A stretch of 64,000 nt of DNA from Eucalyptus grandis (Eukaryota > Streptophyta > Magnoliopsida > Myrtales > Myrtaceae): positions 49,768,112-49,832,111 of the forward strand of contig NC_052613.1 of the NCBI RefSeq assembly GCF_016545825.1, given 5' to 3'. The stretch's first letter is position 1, and the number at the start of each line of letters is the position of its first letter. The notes below the pieces were generated by a model that was given only the letters and a program-made list of their open reading frames with translations, ran no database searches and was not told the DNA's origin. The translations under genes and the position numbers were made by a program. This document shows, piece by piece, positions 56,290 through 64,000 of this stretch.

Positions 56290-58432
56290 CTACAGTGGTT
56301 GAAATATGACTTGAAGTCCATGCTTCGGGCCAATTGTGAGGACTTGAACTGGACAGTGGACATAAGCAGGGGACAATTTGAAAGCATAGCGTTGCAGAAT
56401 CATCGAAAGGATGATCTTCACCTCATGTGTTGCGAAGTTCATACCTGCACAGATTCGGGGACCAAAACTGAAGGGAATGAACACGACTGGGTTGTTGTTG
56501 GTGGCTCTAGCAATGCCTTCTGCGAATCGCTCTGGTTTGAAGAGAAGCACGTCTTCTCCCCAGATTTTGGGGTCATGGTGAAGCTTGAGATTTCCTATTA
56601 TGATGTGAATATTGGTGGGAAGAAGAAGTTTTCCCAACCTAAGTTGTTGCTCAACTTGCCTCGACATCCCAATGACGGGAGGGTATAATCGCAGAGTTTC
56701 ATTAATAATCATGCTCATCTGCACAAACAAAGAAATTATGGCAATTAGGCATCATGTTCATCATCTTGGCCAATCTAATTAAAGAAATTCTAGATAAGGC
56801 CATCCGCACTTATTTTTGTGAGATTGAACTTATTTTGTTCAACCAAATTAACCCCACACCCAGAATCCATATTCATACCGTCTTTAATTTTGCAATACCA
56901 TCAGAGTCGGGATCATTGTTTCCAAACACATGGAGAACCTCCTTTCTTGCTTTCTCTTGCCAATTAGGGTGCGCCGCTAGGAGGAACACAACCCATGTCA
57001 TCAATGCATTGGTGGTTTCTTGTCCGGCAAGGTAGAATGTCTTGCATTCATCCACTAGATCATCAATCGTGATTTTCTTGCTATTGTCCATGCCACGAGA
57101 AGCCTTCACAAGCTGTCCTAGGAAATCATTCCCGACGTCAGCTGCCTCACCGGTCTTCACCTTCTCTTCCCTTTTCTTGACTATCCCCAATATAGCGTCG
57201 TATATTCCTTTCTGGAGCTTCTCCGCTTCGATTTCATCTGCCGTCTTCCAAAACTTACTGAGAAGTATTCCAAGAGAGATTCCCCTAGCTTTTTAGGCTC
57301 ATCAACTAAACAAAGATCATCCTAAAAAATTGCCACAAACAATTTGTTCTTAGGAAAATGAGGCATACCTTAATCCTGGGAACCTTACATGATGAAGATT
57401 TTTGGTTAATAACACACCCAATCTTGTCAACATCTGGAAAATATTCCTGCCTTCTATGTAGCTGCTTCCAAATGCCGTTTTTGAAATCACTTCGCATGTT
57501 AATAACTTAAAATCTTCAAACACGTCAATCTCTTTCCCTTCTTGATGCTTCCACCTCGCTAGCATCACATGAATGGTGTCCACCATCATGGGAACCATAT
57601 TCTACAATTTAATATCAACACCCACAAGATTAGTAGAATCTAAATATGTTAGTATAATCTCATTTCAGAGAACCATTCTCCTTTCTCGTCATCTTCTTAA
57701 CAATTCCATTAATTCGATCTCGAAATGTGCATTCAGCACTTATTAATTGCATGAACTTTTATTAAAATTGAGATTGTTGAAGTAATGAGCTTGGAGCAGT
57801 TTACTATCAAATCTTAATTACCTTCAAGCTTTCCCCATGGAAAGCATGATTAGCAAGTTTACGCTGTTTTGCCCATTTTTCTTCGTTGTTAGTGGTCGCA
57901 AGCCCATCCCCTAAAAGCTTCTTGACGAAGTCCGTAGCTGGTGTTTTTGGATATGTTTTGTCTCTATTAACTAATACCTCTTTGATCAGTTCTGGTTCTG
58001 TAATGACCAGCTGAGCTTGAGTCCCATGCCAACTTAAGTAATTTCTCCCTACAAAAGATCCAATCAACAATTTAAGGTCAGATCATCCAACATCGGTTTT
58101 CATTAGGGACATTAAGTAGAGCATAAAATTGAAACTAAAACGTAGGACTTAATTCATTTACCGTATGTGTTAGTCCATGTGTGGATTTCAGGCTGAATCT
58201 TGGGGAATATGTCATGAGAGAGGTTATTCATTGGTATGTCCCTAACCTGCGTGATCATCTTGAATGATTCCTTGCTACTTCCGTGGACGAACTTGTAAGG
58301 GGGACCTCTAATTCCCTGCTCATTCAGTATCCTCTGTATCCTATGTGGTTTCCACCATAACTTGTACCAGAGTTTGGCAAGAGACAAGAAGAAAAATAGG
58401 AACAGGGAGCTCAAGAGGATGAGCACTTGCAT
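56290..58432 (-). CDS. Cytochrome P450, CYP749A type, intact
   Basis: Five exons: 58432-58162, 58048-57822, 57601-57369, 57257-56879, 56718-56290 (271, 227, 233, 379 and 429 nt; 1539 nt, 512 residues). All introns are GT..AG and phases agree. I chose ATG 58432 (MQVLILLSSLF) because it puts the signal-anchor first and matches the second copy; an in-frame extension upstream is open but lacks family similarity. Motifs: anchor of about 20 residues, GIRGPPYK hinge, AGQETTN at the I-helix, ETLR (ExxR), FKPERF, and FSFGPRICAG with the haem Cys near residue 450. Length is normal for the CYP72 clan. Probable role: ER-bound oxidation of a small hydrophobic substrate with a P450 reductase partner; the substrate is unknown. 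Three 271-bp tandem repeats lie just upstream. Confidence 0.93.
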
Positions 58433-58594
58433 GGTTTCTTTCCAAGCTAGAAAGGGAAGGAAGTGGAGGAAACTAGATATCCAAATCTCGGATTGTGAAG
58501 TGATGATGATCAAGCTTTTAATGGCTTCAACCGGAGAAATTTGATAGCCGGGTGATAAGGTCATGCTCAAAATGACAGCCTTTCGGCATTGATT

Positions 58595-59392
58595 GATAGG
58601 GACGGCTTATACTAACATTAAAAATGTTGGATCTGCCGACTCTAGGAGATTCCAAGAAATCATCCCTCAAGACAATCAAAGCGACATGATAAAGCTTCCT
58701 TGTGGGCTAGAATGTTTCCGTCTGTGAAGTTGTCCTTTACACAGGCAAAAGTTGAGTCCCATTTCTCTTCGTCCTTTTACGGCTTAAATAAGAGCGGCCT
58801 TATTTTGTCTTTCTCATGTGACTTGTATGTTGGTATGTTTTGCTAAAATTATTTTCTAATATTTTGATAGGGACGGCTTATACTAACATTAAAAATGTCG
58901 AATCTGCTGGCTCTAGGAAATTCCAAGAAATTATCCCTCAAGACAATCAAAGCGACATGATAAAGCTTCCTTGTGGGCTAGAATGTTTTCATCTGTGAAG
59001 TTGTCCTTTACACATGCAGAAGTTGAGTCCCATTTCTCTTCATCCTTTTACGGCTTAAATAAGAGCGGCCTTATTTTGTCTTTCTCATGTGACTTGTAGG
59101 TTGGTATGTTTCACTAAATATATTTTCTAATATTTTGATAGGGACGGCTTATACTAACATTAAAAATGTTGAATCTGCCGACTCTAGGAAATTCCAAGAA
59201 ATCATCCCTCAAGACAATCAAAGCGACATGATAAAGCTTCCTCGTGGGCTAGAATGTTTCCGTCTGTGAAGTTGTCCTTTACACAGGCAGAAGTTGAGTC
59301 CCATTTCTCTTTGTCCTTTTATGGCTTAAACAAGAGCGGCCTTATTTTGTCTCTCTCATGTGACTTGTAGGTTGGTATGTTTTGCTAAAAAG
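58595..59392. repeat. Three tandem 271-bp repeats upstream of the intact P450
   Basis: Copies begin GATAGGGACGGCTTATACTA at 58595, 58866 and 59137, exactly 271 bp apart; the third is slightly short. They differ by a few percent. The first copy begins about 160 bp upstream of the P450 ATG, so all three fall in its promoter. Each contains CTTATTTAAGCC on the gene's strand, which is TATA-like. A single decayed unit lies near 63590-63680 upstream of the exon 1 relic. Confidence 0.92.
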
Positions 59393-61366
59393 AATGATTT
59401 AGAAAATATTTTCCTAAAAACAATCACTTGTATCACTTATGAAATTAAATAAACAAAAATGTTTAGATATAAATTACTACTGATAATGAAAATATTTTTA
59501 ATTGACTAATTATTTTTTTGCATGAAAAAGGGCTAAAGCTGAATACAAAAATTTAACATTGTAAATCTATTATCCCTATTTTATCATATAATAAAACATG
59601 AAGTAAACTTATAAGAGGGAATAAAAAGAAACTAGTACCCAAGTGCTCTTCAATTTTAATATTAGCAAGTTAGTTAGCAAAGTGATTTCTTTCCTAAAAG
59701 TTTATATTACACTTAATAGTCAAAGTGAGTGGATATCTTTAAGCAAAGTAGGGCTAGCATTATCTATCATAAACTTTGAACTAAGAAGATCAGTCATGGC
59801 TTTACAGTCAATCTTAATAATGATCTTATAAAATCCAAGTTGTTTTGCGAAATAGAGTTCCAACCACAAAGACCAAAGTTTTGCTTATATCGATGAATAT
59901 ATTCCTACATGGCAAAATCACCAATCCAGTCACTCCCTTTATTTCTAAGTAAATGTGTTCCAAATCATTTATTTCTACTGAAGGAGGAAGAAATGCCAAT
60001 TGATCAAAATTGAATAAAAAGAAGAAACTTATAGTGTTGATTGAATCTTGAAATGTATTTCCAAGAGAAAGACAAACCTTCAATTATCAAGTTCCACCGC
60101 TCAAGAAATCCACATTTAATTGGATTTTGAACAAATGAAAATTCTTCAAATGGGTCAGGTTATATATATAAATTCAAGACATAATTTAACATAGATTTCG
60201 ATGCCTTAATTTAAAAATATATTTGTTAAATTAGTTTTTATATTTAATCATTGGATTTATCAAAATATGTATTGACAATGATCAATTGGACCAACCTTAG
60301 TGTCAACTAACTAAAATTAGACGGGTGGTAAGCTCGCCCAAGTTATATTAATAATGTCTATGTCATATTTGCTCTGGTGCTCACCACATGAAACTTCACT
60401 TTTGTCTTGTGTACGTCAAGTGACATGACATATAGCATAGTTTTGCCACATGGCACACATTCGATCATTAAACTTTTAGCTTAATAATTGGTCATATGCT
60501 CGTTTTTATTGCTTGTTGGATTTAAATTTCACAAAATAAATAAATGAAAATTCTGAAGATTTTTCTCTTATTGACTTTTAAACTGGAAAGTGAAGAATAA
60601 ATTAGAGAAAGCATTTTCTATTATACTCTATCATCTCTCAATTCTGATATTTAGTTTATATTGAGTTTAAATATTAGAAAATGGATAAGAGAAAGTATAT
60701 CAAGAACTTTTTAGCAAGCTTAAACGAAAAAGGACAAATTAGAGAACATATTTTAAATTATATTCTTCACTAATATGGCTTCTTTTCAATTTACTTTCTT
60801 CACTGTACTTGTAACCAGCCAAAACTTTGGGCCAAAGATAAAGTTATGAATAAAAATTGGGCTGATACCTGCCTCGTGCCAAAAGGTCAAGGAAGTTGGT
60901 GACCTAATGCCAATTATCAATATGTAATTATAATTTGACTAATCAGGAGCAATCACAAGGATCGAAAGCTCGTTCTATCCTACGGATAGGTAGGCACTAT
61001 TAATTCTGGGGAGTTTCTATCAAGAGTTTCTTGAGAATTAAAGGACTTCAAAAACACGACCTGTTGAATTTAGGTCATCAAGACCTCTATCAAGTATTTT
61101 AAATCTTCATGACTTCTGAAACAGATCAGTCAGAGCTTACCTCATTTTTAGGAACACTCGACCATCTCAGGATTGATTGACTCTTTTCGTTTGATACCAA
61201 AGTCTCTAGTTCTTTCGCTTCCTCGTATTACAGGTTTATTTGTCCAATACTTTGTGTCTCGAGTGCAATTAGATTTTGTTGAATTTGACTGCCCAAGGGT
61301 TTACCGGTGCAAGAACTTGGAATCTCTAAGGTTGGAAATTCAATCTTGATTACCTTAGTAGGGATC
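59393..61366. other. AT-rich non-coding region
   Basis: Nothing coding was recognised. Sequence around 60290-60360 (CCTTAGTGTCAACTAACTAA, then GGTGGTAAG) recurs at 63790-63850, linking the upstream DNA of the intact P450 and of the exon 1 relic. Confidence 0.5.
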
Positions 61367-61378
61367 AAATCCCATATT

Positions 61379-61546
61379 CTTCATCACCAAGGTCGAAAGT
61401 TCAAAACCGCAGTTGCTAATGTTATAAGAGGAGGGCCATGGTGTTAGGGTCCTATGCTAGTCTCCCCCGAGATATTGGAGTCCAGCCTTTCGCTGCCGTC
61501 CGGACACAGGGGCCCTTGGTGGAGTCTTCGGTTACCAAAAAAAAAA
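61379..61546 (+). mobile_element. Short SINE copy, TSD AAATCCCATATT
   Basis: The 12-bp TSD AAATCCCATATT lies at 61367-61378 and 61547-61558. The 3' end is GTCTTCGGTTACC then poly-A. Phrases CTCCCCCGAG and TCTTCGG match the SINE at 28760. A weak B-box (GAAAGTTCAAAACC) lies near the start. It is shorter than the first copy and probably internally deleted. Confidence 0.8.
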
Positions 61547-61781
61547 AAATCCCATATTTTTTGGTTGTCAATATGATCTAAATAGACATGATAATTGGTT
61601 TGACAACTTGTTATTTCTAATAGGATGAAAGCATATCCAGCCGGCCTAACCAAGCAAAGGGGCCTGCCTTCATAGGCCCACTTTTATTTTATTTTTTTAA
61701 TCATGAACTTTAGTTTGTCTTTTCTTTAATCATCGACCAATCCATCTAAAGAACTTTTACAGTCAATACAGATATGGTCCA

Positions 61782-62226
61782 TGTTGGGCCTTAGCGGATT
61801 CCCTAAAATGGATTCGACACTAAATCGAACCCCTAAAACGAATGCGGAAGACGAGCCCAAGAAGAACATGTATCACCGATCAAAGACACGCCACGGAATC
61901 GAGCGTACCTTATTGTCCACAAATTAAACACCAATCGTGGAAGTTCGAGGAAGAATCTGATCCCGGTCTACCAAGGAGCATACTATTGGTTCAAGGGGGG
62001 AGAAAAGTTACGTTAGTTTTGGGAGAGGGAGAAAAGAAAAGCGTACGTTCAACCAAAAGGTGTGTTCTCTTTTTCTTTTCTCCCCTTAAATACGTATTCT
62101 CCAAAAGACACATCCCCTCGACGTAACACCCCTTCCTATCTCAACCCTTCATCAATGGGCCCTTATATTACGGGCCGGGCTTTTAGGCTCAACATGGGCG
62201 GATGGGCCCACTTAGGCCCATCAACA
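61782..62226. repeat. Candidate solo LTR
   Basis: It begins TGTTGGGCCTTAGCGG and ends TAGGCCCATCAACA, so TG..CA ends form a short inverted repeat. Inside is TTAAATACG and repeated GGGCC motifs like those in the Copia-1 LTR. No TSD was found, which weakens the call. Confidence 0.4.
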
Positions 62227-63080
62227 TATAAATAAAACCATCAGTCCAGTTCCAAATGTGCTTGCTTATGCGTTGATGACGCCGGATCAGCCGCTCCAGG
62301 GGTCACCAATCTGAACCGCACGGGGATAAGGCACACGGCGCTTTCGAACTTCTGCAAGCCTCTCCACAGCTTCTGGACCACGTCACCATCTCGACCACCT
62401 TTACTTTCTTCAGCTGCATCTTGCTCGCAACCTTGGTCATCCTGGATGTCATGTGGCTGGCCAAATACTAACTCATCAGCTCCCCATATTCTCCTTCCTT
62501 TGTTGAAACGGTAGCTTATTTTGCTTTGCACGCCTCTCGAACGACCGAATCGGCCAAAGCGATCTTTCCTTGGGAAGCATATGTACTTTCGTGGAGCTAT
62601 CTCTCTTGGTAAATTTTATTGTTCTTGCTTGTTTTGTGCGAACGATGAAACTACAGTTATGGGTGATCGAGCATTTTTGTATACAAGTGGACCTTCGTAT
62701 CACCGACCAGCACATATTAGGTTGTAACACAGGCACAGGGACAAACTCCCTAAAAATGCATCTTCTCCGGCCACTGAGAGCAATTTTTTAATTTTTTAAT
62801 TTTTTTATAGTCAGAACTGAGAGCAATGTTAGGGTATAAAGATCATACGCAATTGCTTTACAAAGAACGCGGTAACCTGAAATGAAAATTTAAATAAGGG
62901 GGTGATACTCAAGCATTCAGAGGAATATGATATCATTTTATTACAAACTAGTAGTAGCTCGGGAAAAAGCAATCGGGAAAGTCGAGATCAAGCAAGCAAA
63001 GTCGTGAAAGCTTATGATGGCAGAGGAAAGTAACTTTCGTTCCATCGAAGCACAAAATCAAGATTAAAACTTAGAACTTA
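62227..63080. other. Non-coding or unassigned sequence
   Basis: A minus-strand frame at 62241-62531 (96 codons) encodes a charged stretch with DDQGCEQDAAEESKGGRD and QKLWRGLQKFE. The GC content is higher than around it. I do not recognise it; it may be a gene fragment. Nothing else was seen. Confidence 0.3.
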
Positions 63081-63084
63081 ATTA

Positions 63085-63333
63085 TGTGTGGATCTGAGGT
63101 TAAATCTTAGGGAATATGGCATGACAGAGATTGTTCAAGGGTATGTTCATATGGTCATCTTATATGATTCCTTGGTGTTTCCATGAACGAACTTGTGAGG
63201 AGGACCTCTCATTCCCTGCTTGTTCATTATTCACTGTATCCTTAGTGGGTTTCGACATAACTGGTACCAGAGTTCGACAAAGGGACCAGAAGAGAAACAG
63301 GAACAGAGAGCTCAAGAAGATGAGCACTTGCAT
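63085..63333 (-). pseudogene. P450 (CYP749A type) exon 1 relic
   Basis: The ATG at 63333 begins MQVLIFLSSLFLF, as in the intact gene. A 1-nt insertion follows the anchor. After it, the reading gives LWYQL, a TGA in place of the Arg of IQR, then GMRGPPHKFVHGNTKES. Further stops follow. The sequence then runs straight into bases matching intron 1 of the intact gene (ACTTAATT), with the exon end and donor site missing. Flanking DNA upstream also matches the intact gene, so this is a whole-locus duplication later cut down. Confidence 0.9.
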
Positions 63334-64000
63334 GGTTTCTTTCCGAGGTAGGAAGGGAAGGAAGCGGCGGAACTAGAAAATTCAAATCACGGGTTGAGAA
63401 GCGATAATGATCAAGACTTTAATGGCTTTGGTCGGAGGGATCTGTGTGCCCAGTGATACGGACAGGCTCAAAATGACAGCCTTTTGGCATTGATTGTTGG
63501 GATGATATGATGATCCTAGAAAAAAAATGAATGGTCCGAGCTCTGTCTATTGTCGGAGTTGGAGACAGGCTGATGCTGACGCTGAAAAAGCCGCAAATGC
63601 GGCTCTAGGATTTTTCAAGTAATCATCTTTCAAGACAATTAATGTCATATGATAAAGCTTCCATTGTGTGCTTAAAAGTATAGGTGCTTCATTCAGGGTT
63701 GGACGCCATAATTTGAAAACATCTTTGCTCACTTAATTTTTATATTCATGCATTGTATTTATTAGTTTATGTGTGCAAAAGGATTGATTGACTCACCTTA
63801 GTGTCAAGTAACTAAAATTAGATAGGTGATAAGTTTGCCCGAGGCATTGTTCTTGTGCCATCGGGAAATTGACTATTGCGATCTAAATATAATTTCTTAT
63901 CAATCATATGTGTTCCAAATCTAAATCATGAGTTTATTGTAATTCATTGAGTTTCGGGATGCATTTGATTCAACATTCTTAAGGAATTTTTGGCCTCCAA
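63334..64000. other. Upstream flank of the exon 1 relic
   Basis: 63470-63510 matches DNA just upstream of the intact P450 (CTCAAAATGACAGCCTTT). 63590-63680 is a worn copy of the 271-bp unit. No gene is recognised. Confidence 0.5.

Noticed and set aside
58433..58570. In-frame upstream extension of the intact P450 to 58570
   Set aside because: It has no ATG in a good position with family similarity, the other copies start at the equivalent of 58432, and the extra residues would displace the signal-anchor.
1..64000. CRISPR array, bacterial operon or integrated virus
   Set aside because: No equal-length spaced repeats with unique spacers, no ribosome-binding-site operon structure and no virus-specific replication gene. 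All reverse transcriptases fall in copia or gypsy order.

Overview
This window looks like nuclear DNA of a eudicot plant. Its genes have short introns with GT..AG borders, plant-only families (CYP749A-type cytochrome P450s, a DUF1677 protein), and dense layers of copia, gypsy, SINE and non-autonomous DNA transposons. A woody rosid, perhaps of the Myrtales, is my guess from the CYP749A cluster; the sequence alone does not prove it. No bacterial operon, CRISPR array or viral genome is present. Most of the window is repeat-derived.

Genes. A dispersed array of CYP749A-type P450 loci lies on the minus strand. Three copies have all five exons: 4891-6951 (20-nt deletion in exon 2), 25854-28031 (1-nt deletion in exon 3) and 56290-58432 (the only one that reads through, 512 codons plus stop). 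Two relics remain: exon 3 alone at 49188-49384 and a damaged exon 1 at 63085-63333. The one other convincing intact gene is a DUF1677 zinc-ribbon-like protein at 8099-8611 (+). Decayed pieces of a cytosolic sulfotransferase (3075-3553), a polyamine/amino-acid permease (55190-55580) and a DUF1442-like protein (two inverted copies) are also present.

Repeats by region. 9.7-16.8 kb holds a complete but decayed Ty1/copia element with target-site duplication (TSD) TAAGG. 18.1-24.4 kb holds an older copia relic that lost its reverse transcriptase. Nested in it are a solo LTR (TSD GCTAT) and a hAT-type element (8-bp TSD GTTACAAC). 29.6-39.1 kb is a 9.5-kb SIRE-like copia element with an extra coding region after RNase H. 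41.2-42.9 kb has a TRIM-like unit and a gypsy RT/RNase H fragment. 45.8-50.6 kb carries three different non-autonomous DNA transposons, each with a very GC-rich core. 52.4-53.5 kb repeats the TRIM-like block. Two tRNA-derived SINEs with clear TSDs lie at 28760-29017 and 61379-61546.

How it fits together. The P450 family has spread by duplication, and the spaces between copies have filled with nested transposons. The intact copy at 56.3-58.4 kb has a threefold 271-bp tandem repeat just upstream of its start. I found no clearly new biochemical system. The most unusual features are the cluster of GC-cored transposons, a promoter-like module found next to two different gene starts, and the promoter triplication.
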